NCBI GenBank assembly: GCA_947497145.1
Contig: CANMFQ010000001.1
Location: forward strand, 248,001 to 312,000
Direction of reading: 5' to 3'
Source: an uncultured Flavobacteriaceae bacterium
GTDB lineage: Bacteria > Bacteroidota > Bacteroidia > Flavobacteriales > Flavobacteriaceae
Length of the DNA stretch: 64,000 nt
The notes under the pieces were generated by a model. It was not told the origin of the DNA. It did not search any database and saw only the letters and a list, made by a program, of their open reading frames with translations. Of the stretch, positions 1-8,375 are shown piece after piece (the stretch's first letter is position 1; every line of letters begins with the position of its first letter). Made by a program: the position numbers and the translations under genes.

Positions 1-131
1 GGTATTTTTAATAAATTTTCTTCTTTGCATCTTGTATATCTATTGGATTTAGTTTCGGGCAATGAATATACAAAAAAGAGTAAGACTAAGGATGATTTTA
101 AGGTTGTTTGTTGCGCTGTTTAGGTGGTAAA

Positions 132-797
132 CTAGCGCGTACCCACCCATTCTTGGTTAAATTGTTCCAAATATTCAAGCATAAAGGCATGTCTTTGCTG
201 CGCTAGTTTTTTACCTGTTTCGGTATTCATTTTGTCTTTTAATAAAAGTAGTTTTTCATGAAAATGATTGATGGTGGGTGCAGTAGAATTTTTATATTCT
301 TCTTTGCTCATGTGAAGATTTGGCGGAATGGCTGGGTTGTACAGTTCGCGGTTTTTAAAACCGCCATAATTAAAAGCACGTGCTATACCAATGGCACCAA
401 TAGCATCTAACCTATCGGCATCTTGCACTATTTGAAGGGCTTTAGAAGTAAATATTTTTGTGTTACTTTCTTTGTTCAAAGTAGACTTAAAAGAGATATT
501 TTCTATTATTTGAACAACATGGGTGATTATATCGGTATCTATTTTCAGCGATTTTAAAAAAGAAGCCGCCATTTTTGGGCCAACAGTTTCATCGCCATCA
601 TGAAATTTAGCATCTGCAATATCATGTAGTAAAGCGCCTAGGGAAACTACCAGCGTATCGGCTTGTTCATGTTTTGCAATTTCTTGGGCAGTAGTGTAAA
701 CACGTTGAATATGAAACCAGTCATGTCCACCTTCAGCTCCTTGTAACGTTTCTTTGACAAAAGCAATGGTACGACTTATTATTTCTGAATGATTCAT
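132..797 (-). CDS. HD-domain metal-dependent phosphohydrolase
   Basis: The 221-aa protein has an HD-superfamily layout: an early H25-D26, the HD pair H58-D59 in LLHDIAD, and a later aspartate in QDADRLDA near residue 127. These would bind the divalent metal of a phosphohydrolase. The family (YedJ/YpgQ-like) hydrolyses phosphate esters, often nucleotides, but the substrate cannot be read from sequence. No signal peptide is present, so it should be cytosolic. Its start overlaps the end of the upstream plsC-like gene by four bases (ATGA), which suggests translational coupling in a two-gene operon. Family assignment is secure; function is open. Confidence 0.85.
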   Translation of the reverse strand: MNHSEIISRTIAFVKETLQGAEGGHDWFHIQRVYTTAQEIAKHEQADTLVVSLGALLHDIADAKFHDGDETVGPKMAASFLKSLKIDTDIITHVVQIIENISFKSTLNKESNTKIFTSKALQIVQDADRLDAIGAIGIARAFNYGGFKNRELYNPAIPPNLHMSKEEYKNSTAPTINHFHEKLLLLKDKMNTETGKKLAQQRHAFMLEYLEQFNQEWVGTR

Positions 798-1531
798 TTG
801 AAAGAGTTTATGGCACTGGTGATAGTGGTTTCGGTTTTTGCAATTAGAGCGTCCAAATCACCATCTATGGGTATTGGCTCATGTGCTTGAAATGTAATGC
901 TATTGCAAATGCCTAATGGAAATTTACCATAAGGCGACATTTTCCATGAGTTGTTGATAGAAATGGGAACAATCAATGCTGAGGGAGCGTTTTTCATTAA
1001 TAATTTTAAGCCTGTAGTTTTAAACGGTTTCGGATGTCCTGTTCTGCTTCGCGTGCCTTCTGGAAAAATCACAGCACTTCTGCAGTGTTTTTCAATATAC
1101 TTGCCCAGTTTGGCAATTTCTCTTAGTGCTTGTTTGTTGTCATTTCTGTCAATAAGCACTGAGCCACCGTGTCTTAGGTTATACGAAACGCTAGGGATGC
1201 CTTTGCCTAGTTCTTTTTTGCTTACAAATTTTGGGTGATGTTTACGCATATACCATATGATAGGCGAGATGTCATGCATGCTTTGATGATTGGCCACAAT
1301 AATCAAGGGGCGATCGGTAGGTATGGGATGACTTTTTTTAAAGGAAAAGGTAGTGCCTAAAAAAATGCTACATCGCATAAGGCATAGGTTCATTAAGGCA
1401 ACACTTTTGCCATGAAGTGCATAACCAAATACATTAAAACACAACCATTGAATAGGATGAAAAACCAAAAGCGTCAGTCCAAAAAAGAAGACGTAAATGA
1501 TAGATAAAGGGTAAGATAATAGTTTTTTCAC
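794..1531 (-). CDS. 1-acyl-sn-glycerol-3-phosphate acyltransferase (PlsC-like)
   Basis: The 245-aa protein carries the two acyltransferase motifs of the PlsC family: NHQSMHD (N81, H82, D87; the HX4D catalytic pair) and FPEGTRS (156-162, acceptor binding). A hydrophobic N-terminal segment (about residues 7-35) should anchor it in the inner membrane, where it would add the second acyl chain to lysophosphatidic acid. The start codon is GTG at 1531; there is no ATG before residue 47, too late for the motifs. A perfect TAnnTTTG element (1536-1543, minus strand) sits only four bases upstream of the GTG, so the message may be nearly leaderless. It is first in a pair with the HD hydrolase. Confidence 0.88.
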   Translation of the reverse strand: MKKLLSYPLSIIYVFFFGLTLLVFHPIQWLCFNVFGYALHGKSVALMNLCLMRCSIFLGTTFSFKKSHPIPTDRPLIIVANHQSMHDISPIIWYMRKHHPKFVSKKELGKGIPSVSYNLRHGGSVLIDRNDNKQALREIAKLGKYIEKHCRSAVIFPEGTRSRTGHPKPFKTTGLKLLMKNAPSALIVPISINNSWKMSPYGKFPLGICNSITFQAHEPIPIDGDLDALIAKTETTITSAINSFK

Positions 1532-1535
1532 ACTA

Positions 1536-1543
1536 CAAAAATA
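1536..1543 (-). promoter_or_regulatory. -7 promoter element very close to plsC start
   Basis: Read on the minus strand this is TATTTTTG, a perfect match to the Bacteroidota -7 consensus TAnnTTTG. It lies only four bases before the GTG start, so a transcript starting here would have almost no leader. No matching -33 TTTG was found at the right distance. Confidence 0.35.
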
Positions 1544-1838
1544 AGATTCTATTTATACTCTTACTACTTTAAAATCTTAGAATTTTAGGAATTTTATTTT
1601 TTATAATACTGAGGTAAAAAGCTTAGCATAGCGTTGGTTGCGAAATTATTTTCTATAGTTTTAGCTGGATTTAATGCAGGTAGAGAAAAAAGTAAGCGAT
1701 AAAAGTGCGTCTTTTAAGCAGGTATGTACATGCATAGTGAAATGGAAAAAATAAGAAGCGCTATTGTGTAATTGAATTTTAGTTAGGTTAGCATGAGTTG
1801 CTGCGGTGATTTCACGTATAAAGCTATTGTAAAAAACG
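1544..1838. other. Intergenic stretch without a recognised gene
   Basis: About 300 bases between the plsC promoter and the bacilliredoxin terminator. I see AT-rich sequence with no ORF resembling a protein, no RNA-gene motif and no clear repeat. Confidence 0.4.
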
Positions 1839-1868
1839 CAAAAACCGTACTGTAAAGCACGGTTTTTG
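1839..1868 (-). terminator. Intrinsic terminator of bacilliredoxin gene
   Basis: A perfect 10-bp stem (CAAAAACCGT / ACGGTTTTTG) with a 10-nt loop lies about 50 bases beyond the stop codon of the 1919-2329 gene. It is A-rich on one arm and T-rich on the other, so it could work in both directions. Confidence 0.75.
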
Positions 1869-1918
1869 TATAGCTATTAACCTAGTGTTTGGCAACACTG
1901 CTCGTGTTATCTCAATGA

Positions 1919-2329
1919 TTAACAGAACTCGTTATAGGCTTCTGTTAAGTTTTCTGCAATTAATTCTGCTGGTCTTCCTTCAATATGGTGACGCTCAATC
2001 ATATGAACCAATTCACCATCTTTAAATAAGGCCATGCTTGGCGAAGATGGAGGAAAAGGAATCATAAGGTTTCTTGCCGCATCAACAGCTTCTTTGTCTA
2101 CACCGGCAAAAACGGTAACCGCATGATCAGGTCGTTTTTCATTTTGTAAACTCATTTTCGCTGCGGGTCTAGCATTTGCTGCCGCGCATCCACAAACAGA
2201 ATTTACAACTACAAGGGTAGTGCCTTCTTTATTAATTGCTTTTTCGACTGCTTCAGCCGTATATAATTCTTCAAACCCGGCTTGAGCCAAGTCGTCTCTC
2301 ATTGGTTTTACTAATTCTGCAGGATACAT
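1919..2329 (-). CDS. BrxA/BrxB family bacilliredoxin
   Basis: The 136-aa protein is a thioredoxin-fold member of the YphP/YqiW family with the diagnostic CGC motif (C46-G47-C48 in NSVCGCAAANARPA). In Firmicutes these proteins remove bacillithiol from mixed disulfides; Bacteroidota also carry the family. The conserved PPSSPSMALFKDGELVHMIERHHIEGR region is present and the length is normal. It is cytosolic and stands alone. Its own promoter is likely: TATCTTTG, a perfect TAnnTTTG, sits 26 bases upstream (2355-2362), and an intrinsic terminator follows. Whether bacillithiol is made in this strain is not shown by the window. Confidence 0.92.
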   Translation of the reverse strand: MYPAELVKPMRDDLAQAGFEELYTAEAVEKAINKEGTTLVVVNSVCGCAAANARPAAKMSLQNEKRPDHAVTVFAGVDKEAVDAARNLMIPFPPSSPSMALFKDGELVHMIERHHIEGRPAELIAENLTEAYNEFC

Positions 2330-2354
2330 AGTTTATCTGTTTTAATTCAGAGTG

Positions 2355-2362
2355 CAAAGATA
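2355..2362 (-). promoter_or_regulatory. -7 promoter element of bacilliredoxin gene
   Basis: Minus-strand TATCTTTG matches TAnnTTTG exactly. The predicted transcript would start roughly 15-20 bases before the ATG at 2329. No good -33 element is visible. Confidence 0.6.
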
Positions 2363-2440
2363 CGTGTTTTGTAGTGTTTTTTAATACACCTTAACTTTTC
2401 GTTTGTATATAAGAGATTTATTTGAAGGGCTTTAAAAAGA

Positions 2441-2469
2441 AAAGGGGTTGTACAATGCACAACCCCTTT
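2441..2469 (-). terminator. Orphan intrinsic terminator hairpin
   Basis: A perfect 11-bp stem (AAAGGGGTTGT / ACAACCCCTTT) with a 7-nt loop is followed on the minus strand by a T-rich tail (TTTTCTTTTT). No coding gene ends just upstream of it on that strand: the nearest minus-strand stop is at 3195. It may end a non-coding transcript coming from the 2470-3194 gap. Confidence 0.65.
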
Positions 2470-3194
2470 CCGACCAAACCAACTTGATACAAAACAAATT
2501 ACTCAAGTTTTCTCTTAAATATCAATTCAATTTCCTTCCGTTTTGCAAGAAAATTTTGTTTCTATACTATATTTATTCGTGTATGCTGTGTAAATACCGT
2601 TAGCATCAGTGCTGTTACTACCCCTTCAACAGTTTTTGTACTCCACATGCAGTAATTGCTATTTCAGCTGTTACTACTTTTTTTGATAGCGGTGGTTTCG
2701 AGACTGTAATGGTGTCATGCCTAATGAAAATATGATGCCAATACTGATATTGTTTTTAATACGCTTAAAATCAGCTTTTTGATTTTTTTTGACGCATGTG
2801 AAAAGTGTGTAATTTTGGGTAATACGATGTAAAACTGTGTAAAAAAGATACATCCACTAATCTTGTTGCTAGTGCGTTATGTTTGTGAAAAAAGTAACAA
2901 AAGACACCTTGTTACGGTGTGTTGGTTTTGTTTAATCTAAAATAGGTGTTAAGTTGATTTACAATACGTTGGTTGGCTTTGAAAAGTATTTTTTTAATCC
3001 GCTTTATGCACTAGCGCTTGGGGGTGAGATTTAAAAACACGATAAAATAAGTCGATTTCTTAATTTAAGCATCCTGATAGTTATCGAGATTACTATGGTT
3101 AAATTAAAAAACGAATCAGTACGTTTTAATTTTAAGTGATTTTAAGGTGTAATAGATTGTCTATTGCATAAAGCGGGTTTACTTAATGTTTTGA
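2470..3194. other. Gene-poor gap of about 725 bases
   Basis: No convincing ORF on either strand. It ends on the left at an orphan minus-strand terminator and contains a 12-bp perfect inverted repeat, CCGCTTTATGCA (2999-3010) and TGCATAAAGCGG (3165-3176), enclosing about 154 bases. A non-coding RNA or a decayed small element is possible; the sequence alone does not decide. Confidence 0.4.
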
Positions 3195-4766
3195 CTATAA
3201 CGCATCAGAAGCACGTATTAATCGAGCACTTAAATCGGGGTCTTTCATGTTTGCATCAAGAGGAAACATGGGGCGTTTAATATTTTTGTGGCCAAGTCTT
3301 TCTAAGTCTTGATCTACGCCTCCGGGAGTTAAAGCCATGACCCAGCCTTTTCTCATGTTGTACAGTTCTGGAACCAAATAACCTATTTTAACAACGACAA
3401 TAGCTGATTCTCTTGGGTTTAAGCCCAAATTGGTGAAATCACTTTCATGGTGATATGGTTTTCTTTTTTTAGTTACAATAACGTGCACGCTTCCTACTTT
3501 GACAACAACTTCAATTTCTGCGTCACGATCACCCTTGTAAATTGCTTCAATAGTTCCGCTTAATTTTACAGGCGGAGCAAAACGATTGTCAACAGCTGCA
3601 CCAGCGGTAGCACTTATTTTTCCGCCAACACCTATTTTGACAGCTTCTTCAACAAATTCTGGTCCTGGAATAGAAGCGTATATTAATGATGGGCCGTTGG
3701 GCGTTTTAAATTCTTTTCGTTTTAATATTTCGTGCAGTGTATGGGTAACATCTCCGGCGCCGCCTGCTGTGGGGTTGTCTCCGGTGTCACTAATAATAAA
3801 GGGGTGTTCTTTGCTAGCCAGGGCCATTTTAAGGCTTTCATCAAGAGTTGCTACAGGTGCTACAAAATCAAAATCATTGCGAACAGCCCAAAAAGCATTG
3901 GCTAATTTTTCTGCTCCAGCGGTTACTTTTTCTTTATCGTCACCAGTTACCATTACTACGGCATGGTTTCTAGGCTCGTCTGCCCAAGCATAACCAATCC
4001 AAATTGCGGCATCGATAACCCCTTCTTGCGCTGTTATAGCGGGAATTTTAGCATAAAGGCTTTTGCCTGGCTCAATACGAGTGCTGGTTTTTTCTCCTGG
4101 AAGTAAAATGGGTACGGGTATCCATGCTTTGTATTTTGGTTTTCCTGCCCCGTTTTCTAGTCGGTCTAGTAAATTTGTAATGGCTCTTTCTTTTGACTCT
4201 AAAGCATCTTCATGTGGTGCCATTCGGTAACAGGTAATCAAATCAGAATGTTCTGCTAAGATTTTTGAAACGTTACCATGTAAATCCATAGAAGTAGAAA
4301 TTACAACATCGGTACCAATAACCGCTCTTATTCTTGTTATTAAATCTCCTTCCGCATCGGTTAAGCCAACAACGCTCATTGCGCCATGAAGGTCTAAAAA
4401 GAGACCGTCATATGGGCCGTTTTCTTTTAGCATTTTCAGGGTTTTATTTACCATTGATTCATAAGCTTCACGAGTAACAATGCCGCCAGGCAGTGATTTG
4501 CCTAAAAGTGTAGGTATCCATTCTGCACGTTTGCGTACACTTGTGCCTTCGGCAAAAAAAGGATAGCGCCCAAAAATTGAATCCCCAATACGCGCATGAA
4601 AGGCGGCTTCATTAGATTGGGCAGGTGAAAAAGTACTCGATTCTATGCCAATGCCAGCAATGGCTATTCGTGGTAATTTTGGTTTTACTTCTTCGTTTTT
4701 AGCTTTTGGCTTGCAGCTAAAAATTAATAACGTAACTACTGCTAATGTAAGGGTGATTTTTTTCAT
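3195..4766 (-). CDS. MlrC-family (M81) metallopeptidase, lipoprotein
   Basis: The 523-aa protein matches the MlrC family: IAGIGIESSTFSP at the start, LDLHGAM and MDLHGNVS metal-ligand motifs, then SDTGDNPTAGGAGD and the C-terminal half. MlrC from Sphingomonas linearises microcystin products, but most relatives act on unknown small amides or sugars. The signal peptide ends in LLIFSC with the lipobox cysteine at residue 18, so it should be a lipoprotein. It lies 9 bases downstream of the sugar-isomerase-like gene in the same direction, which points to a joint catabolic task. Family call is strong; substrate unknown. Confidence 0.85.
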   Translation of the reverse strand: MKKITLTLAVVTLLIFSCKPKAKNEEVKPKLPRIAIAGIGIESSTFSPAQSNEAAFHARIGDSIFGRYPFFAEGTSVRKRAEWIPTLLGKSLPGGIVTREAYESMVNKTLKMLKENGPYDGLFLDLHGAMSVVGLTDAEGDLITRIRAVIGTDVVISTSMDLHGNVSKILAEHSDLITCYRMAPHEDALESKERAITNLLDRLENGAGKPKYKAWIPVPILLPGEKTSTRIEPGKSLYAKIPAITAQEGVIDAAIWIGYAWADEPRNHAVVMVTGDDKEKVTAGAEKLANAFWAVRNDFDFVAPVATLDESLKMALASKEHPFIISDTGDNPTAGGAGDVTHTLHEILKRKEFKTPNGPSLIYASIPGPEFVEEAVKIGVGGKISATAGAAVDNRFAPPVKLSGTIEAIYKGDRDAEIEVVVKVGSVHVIVTKKRKPYHHESDFTNLGLNPRESAIVVVKIGYLVPELYNMRKGWVMALTPGGVDQDLERLGHKNIKRPMFPLDANMKDPDLSARLIRASDAL

Positions 4767-4775
4767 CTTTTAGTA

Positions 4776-5747
4776 TTAAATGATGCCTGAAAGGGCTTTT
4801 GATATGGTGTTGTATGTTTTGTTGTAGCTTGTTTGTAAGAGTGTTTTGGCATCCATAGTTTGCCAGTATTCTTTATTGAAAAGTTCAACCGAAAAACCTC
4901 CTCTGAAGCCAGCCTCATATAATTTTGGAAGTACGGTTTGAAATGGACAGATGCCTTCTCCAGGCAATACCCTATCGGCATCAGTTAGCTTATCATAGCT
5001 AGGTGAAGCGGGGTAATCATTGATGTGTATAACAGGTAAGCGTTTGCCATTTAAAATGTCAAGAGTATCCCAGTCATTACCACCCCTATGGATGTGATAG
5101 AAATCTAATAACATGGTCGCTTTGGGATGCCCTGTTGCAATAACTATTTGAGCACAATCGGCTATTTTATGTAAGGCGCCCATGCCCCAAAGTTCGATAA
5201 TTGGGGTTACGCCAGTGGTGTCTCCTAGTGCTAAAATAGCAGTATAGCGTTCCGCATATGCAGTGTATTTGGTTTTGTCTAATTCTTTTATGCCTTGTAC
5301 TGGTGCTGCGATAAATTTTCCACCCAATTCGGCGGTTATGAGCATTTCTTCTCGTAGTTGTTCAATTGCTTTTTTTCTTTCAAAAGCATCATCACTACAC
5401 CATTTAGAAAAACCGATAATATTTTCAAGAACAAGGGAATTGCTTTGTAGTTTGTTTCTTAAATGTGAGGTGCTTCCTCCGTTTTTGAGATATGTTTTTA
5501 TATCGCTCATCCATAATTCAATACCATCAAAACCCGCTGCAGCAACCATGTCTATTTGCAAATCAACCGGAAGTTTGTAATGTAACAACGTTGAGGTGTT
5601 TAGACTTATGCGAACGGGCAATTTTTTCTTATTGTTTTTTTTAGGCGTGCTGTTTGACTTTGTTGTAAAGGCATAGCCGCCAAGGGCAGCAAGTGAAACT
5701 TTAAGGCTGGTTTCAAGGGCTTTCCTTCTAGAAATGGTGTTTTTCAT
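4776..5747 (-). CDS. Sugar phosphate isomerase/epimerase (xylose-isomerase-like TIM barrel), Tat-type signal
   Basis: The protein has an AP-endonuclease-2/xylose-isomerase-like TIM barrel: early FDGIELW, then GGKFIAAPVQG, TPIIELWG, MLLDFYHIHRGGND, VIHINDYP, LPGEGICPF and FSVELFN, i.e. the usual E/D/H/E metal ligands. I start it at 5747 (MKNTISRRK) rather than 9 codons upstream because the twin-arginine segment then sits at the N-terminus before a hydrophobic stretch, typical of periplasmic members. It precedes the MlrC gene by 9 bases. Related pairs in Bacteroidota process unusual sugars or inositols; the substrate here is not known. Confidence 0.82.
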   Translation of the reverse strand: MKNTISRRKALETSLKVSLAALGGYAFTTKSNSTPKKNNKKKLPVRISLNTSTLLHYKLPVDLQIDMVAAAGFDGIELWMSDIKTYLKNGGSTSHLRNKLQSNSLVLENIIGFSKWCSDDAFERKKAIEQLREEMLITAELGGKFIAAPVQGIKELDKTKYTAYAERYTAILALGDTTGVTPIIELWGMGALHKIADCAQIVIATGHPKATMLLDFYHIHRGGNDWDTLDILNGKRLPVIHINDYPASPSYDKLTDADRVLPGEGICPFQTVLPKLYEAGFRGGFSVELFNKEYWQTMDAKTLLQTSYNKTYNTISKALSGII

Positions 5748-6059
5748 CTTTGGTTTTACGTCTACTGTGCACAAGTTAGTATTCTAAATATGCAATTTAG
5801 GATGGTGTTTTGAGCTCGTTTAGAATAGGACAATACTATTGGTTAACATACTTTGCGTGTTAGAAAATTTACTGGTTTTTAAAATAGTACTTATCTTCAT
5901 AACGAAGCTGCAACACAAAATTTGAGTTAAAGATAACACGAATTTTCTTTTGACGAAAAGTCATTTATTGGTTAATGGGTGATTGTTAATGAAAAGGTGA
6001 AGTAGCGTTTAGGGGTGTCAGGGATATTTGCTTATTGTTGCTGGGGGTATAAAAATGAA
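5748..6059. other. Intergenic region upstream of isomerase/mlrC operon
   Basis: About 310 bases with no gene-like ORF. On the minus strand a TATCTTTA (one mismatch to TAnnTTTG) around 5926-5933 could be the operon promoter, leaving a leader of about 170 nt. I see no riboswitch-like structure. Confidence 0.35.
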
Positions 6060-6083
6060 AAAACCCTGCTTTTGCAGGGTTTT
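6060..6083 (-). terminator. Intrinsic terminator of acidic PepSY-like gene
   Basis: A perfect 10-bp stem, AAAACCCTGC / GCAGGGTTTT, with a TTTT loop lies 34 bases past the stop of the 6117 gene. Flanking A and T runs would let it work in both directions. Confidence 0.8.
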
Positions 6084-6116
6084 TTACTTGAAATTAGAAA
6101 AGGTACTGTGGGGATT

Positions 6117-6557
6117 TTACATGTCAATCCAGTTGCCTTCAGCATCTGAATATAGTGATATGCTAGTACCATCTTCTTTTGTAACTTCTAATTTGTATTC
6201 AGAAGCTTTGTTCATATGTGCTTTTGAAATAGTTGTTCCTGGGTGATCTTTAGCTAAAGCTTCAGTTATTGCAGCAGGTACTTCTTCAAGAGTTACTTCG
6301 TTAAAAGCGTCTTGTGTTGCAGCAACTTCTTCCATAGCTGTTTCTTCTTTAGCTTCTTGTGCTTCAGCTGCAACCGCTTCTTCAACCACTGTTGCTTCTT
6401 CTTTCACTTCTTGAGCTTCAACAGCTACCGCTTCTTCAACAACAGCTCCTTCTTCTTGAACTTCTGTTGCTACAGCTGCCTCAACAGCTTTTTCTTCTTG
6501 TGCAAATGCAGTCATTGTTCCTAAAGATAGTGCGGCTACTAAAAATACTTTTTTCAT
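6117..6557 (-). CDS. Secreted Glu/Ala-rich protein with PepSY-like C-terminus
   Basis: I start at 6557 (MKKVFLVAALSLGTMTAFAQ), a clean signal peptide; the longer open frame upstream is promoter sequence. The 146-aa product has a highly acidic, near-repetitive middle (units like VEEAVAVEAQEVKEEATV, about residues 25-85) and a C-terminal domain of about 55 residues (EVPAAITEALAKDHPGTTISKAHM...YKLEVTKEDG...SDAEGNWIDM) that looks like the PepSY-like/DUF2874 fold seen in small Bacteroidota periplasmic proteins. The acidic tract could bind cations, but this is a guess. It is monocistronic with its own terminator. Confidence 0.75.
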   Translation of the reverse strand: MKKVFLVAALSLGTMTAFAQEEKAVEAAVATEVQEEGAVVEEAVAVEAQEVKEEATVVEEAVAAEAQEAKEETAMEEVAATQDAFNEVTLEEVPAAITEALAKDHPGTTISKAHMNKASEYKLEVTKEDGTSISLYSDAEGNWIDM

Positions 6558-6720
6558 TTTAATGTGTTTTTTAAATATTATTATCAATATGTTTTGTTGA
6601 TAGGTGTAAAGGAAAAATAGTGCCATTGACGCATGTGAATGATAAATTGCATATAAAATACTGATTATCAATATTTTAACATAAAATAGACATGCGTGTA
6701 TTGTGTATACCGATGTGTAA

Positions 6721-6763
6721 AAGCCCAAAAAAGTGTGTAATAATGATACACTTTTTTGGGCTT
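6721..6763 (-). terminator. Strong terminator of DUF4301 operon
   Basis: A perfect 16-bp stem (AAGCCCAAAAAAGTGT / ACACTTTTTTGGGCTT) with an 11-nt loop, about 70 bases beyond the DUF4301 stop. On the minus strand it is followed by TTTT. Confidence 0.8.
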
Positions 6764-6833
6764 GCTGTAGTTTCTTGTGCTAGGTTTTGAAATTACCTTT
6801 ATGAAAACATAAACTAGATAGAGGTAAAAACGA

Positions 6834-8375
6834 CTACTTTACTTGATGTGTAGGTTTTAATAAATCATTAACTGTTTTAACAGGGTTAAAAGTAAGTAAA
6901 GGCACCTCTACAAAAATGGTATTCCAAAAAGCCATAGCGCCGTTCCATAATCCTGGTAATTCGAGCGCTTTTAAAGCCCTACCATCTTTGGTTTTTTCAG
7001 TGATGAAGCCTTGTTTGTGGTCAACAAAATTTAGTAAATCATATTTTTCTCCCTTGTAATTGCGAATACCACATATCAAATCTACTGGATTGAAATGTGT
7101 AGCGTTTGATACAATATCCATTTGACTTTTGTTGTTGGCATCAATTTGAGCAGATTCTATAATTTGCAAGGAGGTGTTTCCTTCTTTTGATACTATCCAA
7201 AAAGGACCACCACCAGGTTCACCTTCGTTTTTAACCATTCCACAAACGCGAATAGGTCTGTTTATTTTATCGCTTAGTATTTTAGCTTGTGCTGCTGCAC
7301 TAGCTGTTTCAAAAGTGTTAGAAAACCTCACATTAAGTGTGTTTTCTAAAAATTGCTTTATTTCATTGCGTTGTTCATCGCTTAAGGTTGCTTCGTCAAG
7401 AAGTTTTGCATATTCAAACGCTTTTTGTTGTGCCTGAATAAGAACTCCGGCAAGTGTTTTTTTACTTCGGGTAACTACATCTAAATTTTCAGGGACTACC
7501 ACGTTATCGATATTTTTAATAAAAATGATATCGGCATCCTGTTCATTTAGGTTTTCAATAAGGGCTCCATGACCACCTGGTCTAAAAAGCAATGAGCCGT
7601 CTTCATTTCTAAAAGGTTCGTTGTTCATATCAACAGCGATGGTGTCGGTAGCTGATTTTTGAAAAGAATATCCAATATTGAAACTGCAACTTGTAGTAGC
7701 TGAAACTCGGTCTTTTATGCTGTTAAATTCGGTGTGAAACAAAGTGTTGTGCTGTTCTGAAATGGTAAAATGTAGTTCAGCGCTATCACCTGTTTTAGCA
7801 TATAGCGAACCTTCTTTCAAATGCTCTTCAAAAGGTGTGGCGGTATGATCGGCGTATTTGTGAAAGGGGAGGAGTCCTTTTGGATAAAAGCCATAGTTAA
7901 GTGCATCTGCTGATAATAACTCTTTAACGAATAGGGATACTTCTTCTCCTTTACTTGAAAATTTACCAGCAATTCTTTTTTGAACAATATCGTAAAACGG
8001 AAATTGATCTATATGCGTGGTAAATACCTTTAAGTCGGTATCTCCTGTTCTTTCAAAATAGGCTTCTAGTGTTTCTTTGGCAGGCTGGTATGCATCTAAG
8101 AAATTAAATAAGGCCTTAAACATACGAGAAGCTGCTCCTGAGGCAGGAACGAATTTCAACAGCGATAGGTCTTTTTTGGCAGCTTCATACGCGCCAATTA
8201 GTTGCTGTTCTTCGGTATCTGAGAATTTTGATATGCCATCACCAACGATAGCAGCTTTTTCTAGTGTAACAAACGGAATACCTTCTTTAAAGGTTGCTAT
8301 CTGGTCATAGACTTTTTCTTTTGATATTCCTTTGGTTTCAAGTTGGTTTAAATCGGTTTCTGATAGTACACTCAT
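6834..8375 (-). CDS. DUF4301 family protein
   Basis: This 513-aa cytosolic protein matches the Bacteroidota-specific DUF4301 family: KFVPASGAASRMFKALF near residue 75 (a glycine/serine-rich phosphate-loop-like turn), LPFHKYADHTATPFEEHL, FRPGGHGALIENLNEQDADIIFIKNIDNVV and KNEGEPGGGPFWI. The GASRM...KALF and IIFIKNIDN parts recall sugar nucleotidyltransferases, but no activity has been shown to my knowledge. It is the last gene of a five-gene operon and its start overlaps the end of the NadR-like kinase by four bases. Family identification is good; function is unknown. Confidence 0.85.
   Translation of the reverse strand: MSVLSETDLNQLETKGISKEKVYDQIATFKEGIPFVTLEKAAIVGDGISKFSDTEEQQLIGAYEAAKKDLSLLKFVPASGAASRMFKALFNFLDAYQPAKETLEAYFERTGDTDLKVFTTHIDQFPFYDIVQKRIAGKFSSKGEEVSLFVKELLSADALNYGFYPKGLLPFHKYADHTATPFEEHLKEGSLYAKTGDSAELHFTISEQHNTLFHTEFNSIKDRVSATTSCSFNIGYSFQKSATDTIAVDMNNEPFRNEDGSLLFRPGGHGALIENLNEQDADIIFIKNIDNVVVPENLDVVTRSKKTLAGVLIQAQQKAFEYAKLLDEATLSDEQRNEIKQFLENTLNVRFSNTFETASAAAQAKILSDKINRPIRVCGMVKNEGEPGGGPFWIVSKEGNTSLQIIESAQIDANNKSQMDIVSNATHFNPVDLICGIRNYKGEKYDLLNFVDHKQGFITEKTKDGRALKALELPGLWNGAMAFWNTIFVEVPLLTFNPVKTVNDLLKPTHQVK

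Noticed and set aside
2781-2800. 14-mer TTGACGCATGTGAA shared with the 6117 gene promoter (about 6624-6637)
   Set aside because: Several repeated 14-mers are expected by chance in a window this size; near-palindromic but no other copy seen.
6558-6728. Longer N-terminus for the acidic PepSY-like protein
   Set aside because: The extension is promoter and leader DNA; the signal peptide begins at MKKVFLV (6557).
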